Assembly: GCA_002118135.1 (NCBI GenBank)
Contig: BDIU01000565.1
Coordinates: forward strand, 1-14,589
Length of the DNA stretch: 14,589 bases
Source of the DNA: Trebouxia sp. TZW2008
Lineage: Eukaryota; Chlorophyta; Trebouxiophyceae; Trebouxiales; Trebouxiaceae
Reading direction: 5' to 3'
Under the pieces are notes generated by a model. That model was not told the DNA's origin. It saw only the letters and a program-made list of their open reading frames with translations, and ran no database searches. Each line of letters opens with the position of its first letter. Position 1 is the stretch's first letter. Made by a program: the position numbers and the translations under genes. Below are positions 1 through 12,500 of the stretch, in pieces.

Positions 1-9
1 AAGGCTCAC

Positions 10-209
10 CATAAGTCGCCGCTCTCCGCAAAGGCGTACTCGGCAGCTGCCTGGAAGTGGGCATCAGCGCGCAGCATATTGTGCGCAGCAACAGCTCGGA
101 GCCACAATATGACGGACTCCTTGCCCTTTCTGTTCCTGCTGAACTTGGACAGCAGCTGTTTGCTTGGCAGGCCTGGCTGTGACATTGTCACTTCACAGCG
201 CACCCACTC
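10..209 (-). CDS. Exon 17: OTU-like helical segment (gene continues left)
   Basis: 200 nt, phase 0 to 2, acceptor GCTGTGCAG, donor GTGAGC (9-4). The segments ILWLRAVAAHNML and FQAAAEYAFAESGDLW match the OTU layout of a helix starting Leu-Arg followed by a helix ending near Trp-Gly. The catalytic His and the stop codon should lie beyond the left edge, so whether the enzyme is intact cannot be judged. Confidence 0.7.
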
Positions 210-3200
210 CTGCACAGCATCGCACATGAGTCAGCAGTGACCAAAACATACTCTGTTTGCTGCAAACTGCCCACGACATGGTATTGAGGCCTTTCACAGA
301 ATGACTGTGGTTGCCCATGTCGATCAGGACATTCTATGTCATTCACAAATTCTAATTGCTACACCTGCTGCAGCAGGCTGTGAGATGCTGTTGCTGGGCT
401 TTTAACATCTCAGACCACCAATGCGCATGTAAGGTATGTGGCAGGCAGTCGTTCGAGTCAGGTCAGGGCCTGTGAGCTGGCATATGCGTCTATGATACAT
501 GATGGATGTGTGCACCTCACTGCAAATCATATCGTCATGATGCATCCATGACACATATGAAGCCCAAGACACTCATTGTCAACACTTGGTAGCCAAGTGC
601 AGCACTGGCACAGGAGGGCTGAACAGTCGACTGGTTGCTGCTGTTCCTGTGCATGCTATGGCACACCTTTGCCCACAGCAACAGCAAGCTGTAAAGTAGG
701 GGCCGTCACTTGGCATTCAGTACGATCTATGGGCCTAAAATGACATCACGCTCACCCTGCCACAATGGGGTCAAACCTTTTCGCTTCAGGTTTGCTACAC
801 AAGATCTGATTCGTATCATCATGCACAACATGTCTGGTGTGACTTGAATCATACGTTTGCAGCCCAGGGACTCACCAACAACATCTGGCAACCAAGGGCA
901 GCAGTGGCCCCAGAGGGCTGGACAGTCCACTCAATCGCCCCGTCGCCCTTCAGCCTCTCATTCAGCTGCCTAGCATAGCTGAAGAACGCCTGCCTTACGC
1001 CGTGAGACTCTGCTGCCAGCGCTACTACCAGGTCCAGGGCAATGGCAGTGTACGCGCAGTTCCCACAGCCTGCAATGCACAACGCAATATCAAGATGCAT
1101 GTTGGCTATGTATGCCAAAAGCTTTGACTAAGGGTGCCAAAAGCTTTGAAACAATGCAAATTTTCACTTTGTTCAAGCACGTCTAATACAGGTGCATGAC
1201 ACTGCAAGCACAAAGATCAGCCGTCTGGTGATGCGCAGGATTGGCTATTAGTCATCCTCAGGGCAAGATTGGCTATTAGTCATCCTCAGGGCAGCAACAG
1301 TACATATGCTTGCAGTGTTTACCTCACAATCAACATGAACAGGTATGACTGATGCACCACATGCAAGTCAGCAACCAATTTGAGATCACATCACATGACA
1401 GGCAGCTCTCAGAAATCCTGCAACAGATCCTGCATTATTATGCTGCATGCATCACAAAGCATGTCGTGCAAAACTTGTCATCTAACTCTTGTCATTACTA
1501 TCAGATCATTCATGAACAAACTGACGGCTCAATTGCCCCTGCCCAGTATGCCTAATCATTGTGCAATGCACATGACAGCTGAGTATGCATTGTACACAAA
1601 ACACAAGAGCAAACACTCAGGTGTACATGTCAAGCTACAGGCATAGCATTGTTGAGCATACAAGCAAAGGGGATTTACACACCTGGGACATTGACGAAAC
1701 TCTGCCACTGGCGTTCATTGAGCACTGCAGAGGCGGAAGCATATGCCTGAGCCTGTGGGCTGTGTGTGCTCACCAGCATCCACGCTGGGGTTGGCACATC
1801 CCGCTTTGTCGCCTCCTCCTCCTCGTACATGTAGCTATACAGCTTGTACTCCTCAGGCGCCTTGTATTTCACCTCCTTCTGCCAAGCTGGCTCTCTGGGC
1901 TTGGATGCGACAAAGCCTGGCTGCTGCTGCTGCTGCTGCTGCTGTGCTTGCTGCAGCTGCTGCCTTTGCCCCTTAGGATTAGGCACGACCCCACCCGGTC
2001 GCTGCATCTGCATCTGCTGCTGCCGCTGCCGCTGCTGCCGTTGTTGTGGCTGCTGTTGTGGCTGCTGTTGTGGCTGCTGATGCTGCTGACGCTGCTGCTG
2101 CCGCTGCTGTTGCTGTAGCAGCTGCTCCTGCCCTTGCTGCATCACAGCATATTGGACTGCCAACTCCTGGGCGCTGAAATCCTCAGGGTGGATGCCAAAG
2201 GCTAAAATGTCCTGGACTTGGGCAGCAGTCGTGTCCTCAGGTACCAACGGCCCAGAGCCTGCAGGAATGTCAGCAGTGTCAGCCCAACATGCAGAACTCT
2301 TGAAGGCACAACGGTGAGACAGATTTTGTGTATGGCATTCAGTATAGGGCTTCAGCAGGACGACAGCTGCAAGCATTGCTGGTGCCTGTCTGGACACTGC
2401 ATTGAAAAATTATGCATGTAATGCAGATGACACTTGTATCTCTTTACATGTGTGACTTTCATGACTCAGACAAAGGTAACGTGTGACGCCTTGAGGATAT
2501 GCACAACAACAGCTGGCAGATTGTCTGCATGTCAGAATGCCTCAAGCTGCAATGCAGAAAAGCTCAAATACATGAACTTGTATGCAAGCTTACCCTGTGA
2601 CGAGGAGTGGCCCTGCCTTGGGGAGGCTGACTCTGATGACCTGCTCTCTTCAGATGGGGGTGGGGGTGGGGGTTGGAGCTGGCTGTCCAACCTGGCATGC
2701 TGAGATGTGAAAGAGGCACTGGGGTCGCCGTGCTGACCCACGGCTGCAAGAGGCCTGTCAGGGGGGGTGCCCCTGGCCAGATTGACATCCGGCGGGTTGT
2801 ACCTAGGGCGGAAAGGTACTTCAGCCTTGGACGTGTATAGGCGCCTACCCACAGCAGCCTCTGACTGCACTCCTGGTGGCCGATAAGGCTCAGCCTGGCG
2901 CTGCAGACCAGAGAGTGCCTGTTCATGCAGCTGCGCGGCGAGCACACCGTCTCCCGTTACATCTGAGGAAGGCCTGGCTGCATCAGCTGAAATGGACCCA
3001 AATTGCAGAGATCCTGTTGGCTGAGCGCTGTCCTGCTGAGGGGGTGCACCTTTGGCAGCAGCTGTTGCCTGAGGCTGAGCTGCTGTGGCTGCCTGCACAA
3101 CTGCCAAAGGAGCAGCCTGCATAGCTGCCACAGGGGCTGCCTGTGGTGCTGCCTGCGCAGCTGCCTGAAATGCTGTCTGGGCTGCTGCTTGTACGGCCAC

Positions 3201-3506
3201 CTGGGGTGATGCCTGCACGGCTGCTGTAGGGACTGCCACAGGGGCTGATGCTAAAGGCGGGGCCTGAGGCACTGCTGCATGAGCTGCCTCTGAGGCTGCC
3301 TGTGTGGCTGCCTGCACAGCTGCCTGTGCTGCTGCCTGAGCATGTGCCTGAGGCATGGCAGGAGGAGCTGCCTTTGAGGCTGCCTTGTCAGGCGCTATCC
3401 CAGCTTTGTCAGTGGTGAGGCTATTCAGTGGGGTGTTTCTTATAGCTGGATGACTCTGCCGGTGTTGTCGGCTTGACCCTTGCTTTGGGCCTTGTTGCTT
3501 TGCAGC

Positions 3507-3567
<61 letters not shown>

Positions 3568-6500
3568 CTTGCTGGCTGCTGCTGTGCCTGAGGCAGAGCA
3601 CCTGAAGCATAGCAGAAAAGTTCAGATTACTTACTATAAGACCACCCCACAGCAGAGACAAATGCATCTCGTGATACCAATCAGCAAGTGCAGTGCGCGC
3701 TTGAAAGGTCACACACAGCACATTATGCCTTGCAGAATGCACGCAGCTCAGTTCCAGCAAAGCCCACTGTCTGCACCTACCATTGCTGTCTTGTGTAAGT
3801 GAATGTAGCTCAAAAGGCAGCCACAAACAAGCACATAGACTAGGCTTGAACTGCTCAGTGCCTCATAAGTGTTTGTGCAAGTTTTGAAACTCACACTAAT
3901 TTGCTAGATTTACACAGTCAACAGGCATGACACTGGTCTGCACTGCTGCTTACCTCTTGAAACATTGGTGAGGGGCGCTCTGGAGCCAGCAGTAGGGGTT
4001 GGAGCGGGCATTGCTCCACCCTGGGATCTGCCACTCCCTCTTGCCTGGGCAACTTGCGCCATCAGTGCTGCCTTATTGATGTTGGGGGCCTGCACAACAG
4101 CCATGGTAATGTCACAGAAAGTTGTGTTATAGCAAGATTCAGCACACAGGTCATTGGCAGTTGACTGTATGCAGCATGGTGTGCGGTGTACGGTATCAGG
4201 ACACATCAGAATGCGTGCGTGTTTCATTCAATGAATCATGCTTTCTTTAAAGCGTGATTTTTAATTGCCGGATCAGTGATCCGCGCGCTATCAGATGAGC
4301 AGCTTATTTGCTGGCATTCATGCATGAATGCTTACAGACATGGTCAATGACATTTGCACACAAAGCACAATCCTTCCTGATGACACGCACTTGTTCTGCA
4401 GTGTTGGGTTTCACAAAAGTCATGCGATGCAAACAGCTGTACTTTTGCGTCTCTGCTCACATGCAGCATGCAAGTGGTACTTGGGTACATCCTACTTACA
4501 TGACGGTATGAGTCAGCCCGAGCAAACTTGCTGCTCTGAAGCAGCGCATCCATTGCAGACGCCTTGGCAGGTGGCTTGACCACCTTTACTGCTGCCTCAG
4601 CTGCATCCTTCCTCTCCTTCAGCACGTCCTGCACGGATTGTACCCAGACCCTCATCATCCTCTTCTTCAGGCTAGCCTGCAAGCATAAGGGCACGCCTAG
4701 TCAACACTCACTGCAGAGGATAAGCGATGCCTTGCATGCACTGTGTTGACAGCCTAGAGCGTGCAAGTTGGATTTGAAGCCAAAGTAGTTTGGATCTTAG
4801 CCAAGGGTCTGGGTCAACAATGCAAGGCCAGCTTGCTGATAGGCAGCAAATGTCATTTGCACAGCATCAGGGCACGGGGCAACACCACATGCCATTCACA
4901 AACCTAACTGGGTTTGTGCAGTCACGGTATTGTGACACTAATGCTGAAGTAATGATGTCTGAATGCAGTTCCATGTTCAAAAACAACTGGCTTGAGCTGT
5001 CCAGAACCACAGTAAAACCAACCATCTTTCAGCACACAGAGAAGGCTCTCAGATATGCACAACAGCAGCACCAAAATGCATGATGCAGCAGGCAACAGCA
5101 GGCCTCTGTGCATCAGCTGCGCCATACACCGTTTTCCCTGTGTTCAGCTGAAGCTTATGGGATGCAAAAGGCAGCTGTGACAGTCAGGCACAGACAGAGT
5201 CAAGGCCATCACTGCCTTCTCAAGGCATGCACACTTGTTTGGGCAGATTGCATCACATGGCAGAGAATCACAGACATGCAGAGAGTAAAACGCTTGCAAA
5301 AAGGAATGAGTCTGCACAGAATACGATCAACTCACTGTATGGTGTCCACAGGCCACCCGCATCTGCGCCTTGAGCTTGGTGCTGCTCTCCTGTGTGGCAA
5401 TCCTGCAGCAGCATGCAACTTTGACGGGACTTTCAGTCAAAAATTGACCCACTTCACAAAAGCACAGAAAACACATATTTCCAAATCTGACCCGCTTGAC
5501 CAAGGTGAACAGTCTGACTCAGCTTGATCAAACCACACATCCTGACTAGATTTGACAAAAGGAATGATGGTCATGAATACTTCAGGGCAGGATAAAAGAT
5601 CTGAGCCCTGTTGCCACAGCAAGCTTGTTTGCAACTTGACTGAACGGAAAATTGACCTGAAGTTGGCCAAATCAAACACCACTGAAAGCTGCTGCTGATT
5701 GATGCACAGATGTCAACAATGTGACTAATGTTGCTGTGTACAATTTTGAGCAGGATTCAAGTGCAGCAGCACGGCAAAAGCTTGTTGTATGATGTCAGCA
5801 AAAGCTGCAACTTGCTGTGAGCAAGTCAGTAGATGCAGCTTCTCTGTACACTTTTGATAAGACATCTCAAGTCGGTTTCTGATCTGCATGCAGATGTACA
5901 TGGGCATTGAGCAAACATGACAGCAGTCATTACACAATTGCATGCATGGAAGCACTTGCGGCTGAAGCAACTGCGCGCTGCCCAAGTGTTATACAACCAT
6001 CCAAATTTCAAATATGTCAACCAGGAGCCAAACGAGTGCATGGTTACTCACCTCCACACACAGAAGATGCTCGAGGAAGACGGCAAAGTGGAACTTGCCA
6101 CTGCCGCTAGTTTGGCTGCAGCCTGAAGACAAGCGTTCTGACGCTCAGCGACTCCTTGCTTCCAGGCTTGGAAGGCCTGTGCCTGAAGTCTCAACCTTTG
6201 CTGACGCTTGAAACGCTCAGCCTGCACAGCACAATCACCAGTAAAACGGCAAGGTCAGTGTTGCCTGGAAACAGGCAACCTTGCTGCGTGAAGACTCAAT
6301 GCCTGCTGATGCTTGAAGTGCTTGGTTTGCACAGCACAGCGACAGCTCAAACTGCATGGCTAGTCCACAGCTGATGCACAAGTCGATCAGCAGAAGAGTC
6401 TGAGCTAGCAGTTTCCAATCAGTCCATGGATAGTCAACACGAGTGAAGTCTGAGCTAATAAGCATTTTGAAGGTAGAAAACATCGGCATTGCACATGTCA

Positions 6501-9500
6501 GAAGCAATGCATTGGTGTCATGTAGTGAGGATGCAAAAGATGCAAAATTTGCCGTGTGCACCGCAACAAACCCAACACAGGTTACAGTGTCTAGAAAGCA
6601 TACACTCTTTAGGCCACCTCAACCCATGACGTCACCTCACAACCTTGCACAAGGGCTGCAGCAGCATGAGCTCATACCTTTGCCACCATACGCCAGCGCC
6701 GCAAGACCAGCACTAACAGCCTGTGCCTGAAGTGGGCAGGAGCCTTTTTGGTATCAAACTTGTGGCTGGTGTGCCACTGCCTCAACCAGTGGCGCTGCTG
6801 CCTCATCAGGTATTGGGCATTGAACTTTTCTGCAATGATGTGCAGCTGAGCACTCCTGGTCTGAGCCACGTTCCTGCACAAGCATCAAGCACTGAGACCC
6901 TGTTTTGGCAAGAGACATCAGCCATTTCAGCATCAGATCATGCTGGTCATCTGACTAAATTCATGGCATTGCTGCCTTGACATGTATTGGGAGCAAATGG
7001 TGATTCAGCCTGGTGTGGACTTCAGTCTGGCCCACTGATGCCGTGCAAAAGTTAGTACACTATTCCAGATTGGGATGTGCAGGTTACTGGCACCAGATGA
7101 TGCTTTGCCGAGTATGTGACTCATTTCTCATGCATAGGAACAGTTCAAGGAAGATCTGACATGTTGACTGTTGCATGATGGAGGTGTGTCATCTGCTCAA
7201 GCCAATTGATGTATTATATACGTACTATCGGTACACTGTGTCATCCGTGATGTCAACTTAGACAAGTACAACACGGCAGACAACCCTGAGTTGCTGATGC
7301 AGGCGTTTGCTTCCATTCAAGGAAGCAGTCCTTGACACAGACAAGGGGGTGCAAGACAAACTTTGCATGGACTGTCATTACGAGAGTCAATGATCAGAGA
7401 GCCAATGATCAACTGAAGTAATCTGTGATGTCATTGATGTGTGACTTTTTCTGGAACAAGCACCAGATGGCAGATGATATGAGTTATGTGTGATAGCCGC
7501 TGACTTACCTCCAGGCAAGAAAGCAGTCCTTGAGAGACCCAAAAGGGCGCAGAGCAGCCTTCAGGCTAGCAACACTCCTCAACCCTTGAGCATTAGCACG
7601 CCACGTGGCAAACTTTGCAGCCAAGTGCTGCTGGGCCAATCGCCGCTGGTTCTCATGCACCTGTGACACACACAAACACATCAAGTGTTGGGCATGATGC
7701 TGCATACAATGTGCGGGACTGATGCTGCGCCATATGACTTCCATAACTTTTATGCAAAAGTGATGGCAACCCAGCAGAATGGTCAGCATGTGTTCACTCA
7801 GGCGGAATGGCAGCTTGACAACAGCTCAACAAACACCACATTACCAAAATGCACGGTTAGACTGTCGCGCCATCACAAGCTGCTTTGCACAGATACACAA
7901 AGACAAATGTTTAGTAGGTTTAATGGTGCTTATAGCTGCTTGTGCACTTGATCACGTAAGTTGTGTCGCAAAGCGCCGATCATATGCGCAGAACCCTGTG
8001 CAACCAAGCAGAATTGTGTACGATTTGAGAGCCTGATGAGCATGCATCAACAAATGCAAAAGCGCAATGGCAACAAACGCCCATGGCATAGGCTTGTCTA
8101 CCTTGTGGCGGATTTCCATCTGGTACACAGCAGCACCCCTCCAGGCAGCCATTGCTTGAGTGAGCAGTAGGTGGGCAGGACGCTGAGGGGCTCTGTTGTG
8201 CTGCTTTTTGTAGAGCATGTTGGCGGCATGCTCTTGCACCCGCCACACCTGTAGGCAAACAGTAACTACTGATGTCTTGCATCCTGAGCACTTGCTGAAC
8301 AGTGTGAGCACACATGGCAATGCACTTGTTCCAAGGTAGGCTCACTGCAGTGACAAAACACCTTGACGTGGTGCTGGCACAGACTGTTGCAATCAAACGT
8401 CAGACTTGACTGCTGTCTGATGTGCAGGGTGTGCAAGCAAAAGGTGCTGCTGCTGCCAGGAAATCATGTGTGAGCAACTCGAACAGTCACTTGTCACAGG
8501 AACCTTAGTGTAGCTGGATTGCACTCTGCAGACAAGCACGGTCACCATGTTTTGTTGCATTAGGTTTGGAAGAAAGTGCGAGACTGCAAAGCAAGCATCG
8601 CATGCAGTGAGACGTCCAAACAGCTTTCAAGAGCACTTATCATTAACCAAAAGGGCTGATTACCTTGGCATTACTCTGCTCTGTGGCCAAAGCCATGGCC
8701 TCGGACTGCAGGATGCTGTTCTGCATGAGAGCAGCCAGCTGTGCCTCCAGCTCTGCTACTTGCTCTTGCAGCGCCAAAACCTGCACAAGTCAGCAAACCC
8801 ATTTGAGCTTGTTCATGTAATTTGAATGTCTGTGACAGACATGATGTCAACAGTCACTTGGAGTGAGTGATCATTTTGCAGCAGACAACTCCAGTTGGAA
8901 GGTACTCCTACAGTGTTAAGTCTCATGGCTAGGGAATGAAACTATATTGGTATGGCCAGTGCCGTTCATGTGCATGTGAAGTAGTGTGTCATTGCTGTGC
9001 ATGTGAAGTGGTGTGTCATTGCTGTGCATGTGAAGTGGTGTGTCATTCCTGTGCAATGTCCTACAGAAAATACAGACGCAAGACGCTGTGATTGACAAAC
9101 AGCCAAGACTGTAAGCACATTTCTGAGCAATTTCAGCAGTTCCAAGAAGTTGTCCAAGCTTTCACATCTGAAACAGCATCACTCTTTTTTGCAGTAAGCA
9201 AGCCTGTCTTGACCTTTTACCAAACAATCCTGTTATATAGTCAGGCCCTCACAATTGAATGCAAGAATGGTCAGAAACACACCTCAGGATTTGTTACAGG
9301 GATCAGCTGGGCATTGCTCTGAACAGTGGACATGGTAGTTTCGGGTGCCTGGTGTTCACCCTCCACTGCATGTTGCTCAGATGTGGCCACGTCAATCCCA
9401 GGCCTCTTGTCAGGTGCAATTTTCGTCGCCCTGGCACCTCCAGCGTGCTCCACCATGATAGGCTCAGCCTGCCTGAAGCCCCCACATTCATCCTGCTGCA

Positions 9501-12500
9501 CCACCTTGTTCACCTCCTCTACCCTCCTGGCCAAGCCCTGATCTGTTGACTTGCCACCTTGCGTTCCCTCATCATCATCAGCCAGCATCTGACCACTGCT
9601 GGCCAACTCAGTCCCAGATACACCATCAGCAGGGCGGTGAGCTGAGATGTAGCCCTCCTTGCCTTCACTCTGGCTGTGATTCTGATGCCCAGCCTCTCTT
9701 TTGCTCTTGCCGGTCATAGCTGCAGCGCCAGCTGGGGCTGCGACTGCTGCTGCAATGCTGCCTGGCTTGGCAGCTCTGTCAAGGCTAGCATCTGTGCCAG
9801 CTGCAGCAGCTGTGACTGCGGTCACCTTGTCAACTGTGGCTGCAGCGGTCTTCTGGCTGCTAGCGCTGGTCTGAGTACTACCACATGTGCCCTGACCCAA
9901 AACACTTGCTACACCGTCACCATTTGCTCCTGAAGCGCTGGCCATGACACTGTCACTCTTGCTGTTTTGCTGCACAGGGTGTGCTGCCAGAGACTGTTGA
10001 GTGACAAGCCTGTCACTACTGGCTGAGTGGCTGCCATTCTGAGTAGCATTCAAAGCCACAGGGATGATTGTGTGACAATTTGCAGCTACGCAGTGCTGCA
10101 TTGGCTGCACAGTTGGAGCTGACTTAGCTGTGGCAAAAGCTGTGCTGCGTGCCTGGTTTGACTGTTGAGCGGCGGGAGCCTTCTTCAGGGCCTTCTGGAG
10201 GTAGTCCTCAGCATACTTCAGCAGGACCTTGCGACGATCCTCTGCCGCTGCTGTGGTACCTGAAGTCAAGACGGCATCTGGGCTTCAACGCTCAAGCACA
10301 ATGATAGCATGCATCACAAGCATGACTGAACAAATCAAATGCAGAGATGTGACGATGAAGGGAGACCAACCGCACACAGAGGCTGTGTCTGTATGTGTGT
10401 GCAGCAGCTGTTACAGCAGGATAGCAGAAGCCTGTCTAGTACGTGGATGTGCTAAGGTGCTGGCACATCTCAACACAGCATGTTCAAAACACCAAGTTGT
10501 GCTTGAGTTGCAGTAAGAATGCCACCATGGTGTCACACAACCTTATGCAGTTGATGAACAAAACTTTGACATAATGCTGCAACAACCAACATAGGTCAAG
10601 CACCTCAAAGCCTCAAACTTGAAACATTTGAGCATGAAGCTACTAAATTGCCACACCAGGATTGCGCACTTGATTTGCAAGGTGTCAAAATGCATTCGTG
10701 CAGGTCACAATGAACAAGCAAAGACTGGCCGCCTACATGCCTTCAAAGGCTCATTGAGACATACCAGCTGATGGCACAAAAGTCCCAGAGGAGGCAGCTC
10801 CCTTGCGCACTGCAACTGCCGCCAAAGTGGCATCATTGTCCTGTACAGCAGATGTCAGACATGTCAGTGGATGGGGCAGGTTAGCACAAGACCAAACTGG
10901 TAGGAAACAGTTGATTGCTCCATCATGTATTCAGCTGGGCGTGCTGAGCCTGTCTGGCATGCACACTCAATAATGCACAGTGAGGCAAGTCAGCATGGAG
11001 GCAATGCTTTGCAAGTGAACTTTTCTGCGGTGATGCGATGGATGAGGTGAAGCTATATGGCTGGTTGACAGCCTGCATGCAGCTAACAACATTATGATGC
11101 CAGGCCTGAGATGTTATTTAAATGCAACAAACTCTGAGCAGCAGGTTGATAGAGTGAGTTTGTTGCAATGGCCTTGCAACATGCATGAAGCCATTTTGAT
11201 AAGTGTGACTTGCCAAGCAGTCAATGGCCACTCGCCAGCATGCTCATAACAGGGGCAAGTATTGAAGCAAACATATCACATCCTTTGAGCAATGCCAGAC
11301 CCAGAGCACCTCAGAAGAGAAAGTCTTGCACACCTGCTGCTCATCCGGGGTCAAGACGCTCAGAGCAATGTAGTCGACTGAGGCACCGATGTAATCACCC
11401 CTGCCTTGACGGCTTGCAGCCCTGGCCCTCAGTGCTAAGGCACAGCTCCCATCCATCATAAGCGCAATGTTGGCGGACACTTCCTGTAGGCACAAGCACA
11501 ATTGATTAAACCTCTGACGATTAAATCTTCAACCAGCAACAGCAAACTTATCTTCAATGCCTTCAGTGCCAAGACACCTTCCTGCAGGCACAAGCATAAT
11601 AGTTGAACCTTTGGCAATGAACTCACATCAGAAGTCTTATCTTGAGTGCCTTCAGTGCCAAGGCACAGCTCCCCTCCATCATCAGGGCAATGTCAGCAGA
11701 CACTGCCTGCAGGCACAAGCACAAAGATTGAACCTTTTGACAATCAATGGCATCAGAAGTTTGATCTTCAATGCCCTCAGTGCCAAGGCACAGCTCCCAT
11801 CCATCATAAAGACAATATTTGCAGACACTTCCTGCAGGCACCAGCACAATGCTGAAGCTTTGGGGAGTGTGAGTAGCAACTGGATTTTCATGTGTTCCAG
11901 ACTTCAGACAGTCATGACTGTACACTAGGGTCTAAGTATGTTTGTGATAGTGTCGCTGTCACTGCTTCATATTGTGCTTGATTGCCGATGACACTCCCCT
12001 ACTCATTCATGTTGAGCATTGTATCATGAAAGTCATGAGCAGGTCAGGCACATGCTTGGCTACTTTGAAAATTGGTGTGACGATGCCTGTATGCCCTGCC
12101 ATCAAGTAGCGGCAGTTTTGAATGTATGAAAGTCAATCAATGCTGCTGTGCAGGCTGTAAATGAGCATCAGTGTTATGCACTGCTTGTAATGGCAAACCA
12201 TCATGCACTGTTGCTGCAAAAGCTGGCATGTTTTGCCGATTCATCCACAACTCACCGCTCGTTCCATCTGCGCCATCTGCTGATACGCACAGGCAGATTG
12301 GCCAAAGACAAGGGCATCTGGCGCAAGCTTCACAAGCTTTCCACATAAGCCAATCAGCTCACGCCACTCTGACGCATTGAACAGGGCAGCTGCCCTGTTT
12401 TTCATGTCTAGCGTAGTAGACCCAAGCGGCTTAGCGCCAAATCCACCAGCCTCCCCTTTTGCCTGCATACGGCAGCAAGTACACTCAGCTTCTTGCGAAT

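Larger units (their letters stand above)
1070..1682 (-). other. Intron 15
   Basis: 613 nt. It holds the two small direct repeats listed separately; otherwise CpG-poor with no supportable exon on either strand. Confidence 0.7.
6222..6677 (-). other. Intron 9
   Basis: 456 nt. It carries a relic of exon 10 and a hairpin, both listed separately. A short direct repeat AGTCTGAGCTA lies within 6390-6460. Confidence 0.7.

Noticed and set aside
756..794. Candidate 39-nt minus-strand exon between exons 16 and 17 with a TGTAG acceptor and GTGAGC donor
   Set aside because: Read in the phase left by exon 16 it meets a TGA at the third codon, whereas exon 16 joins exon 17 directly in frame.
1585..2118. 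Plus-strand frame with long Leu runs
   Set aside because: It is the antisense of the CAG-rich Gln block of exon 15; the Leu runs are CTG read on the wrong strand.
3440..3826. Minus-strand frame with a poly-Ser run, and a plus-strand frame with poly-Ala over the same bases
   Set aside because: Both are other readings of the (CAG)19 tract. Phases of exons 13 to 15 fix the Gln frame.
5108..5527. 139-codon plus-strand open frame
   Set aside because: It crosses exon 11 and its splice sites in antisense, has no recognisable domain, and composition is that of an intron.
9303..9541. Short open frames on both strands inside exon 5
   Set aside because: They are shadows of the 326-codon frame that fits the splice phases on both sides.
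11773..11848. The most distant exon-3 copy as a functional alternative exon
   Set aside because: Its acceptor and frame are open, but the GTGAGT donor seen in the neighbouring unit is mutated and the TPR second half is missing.
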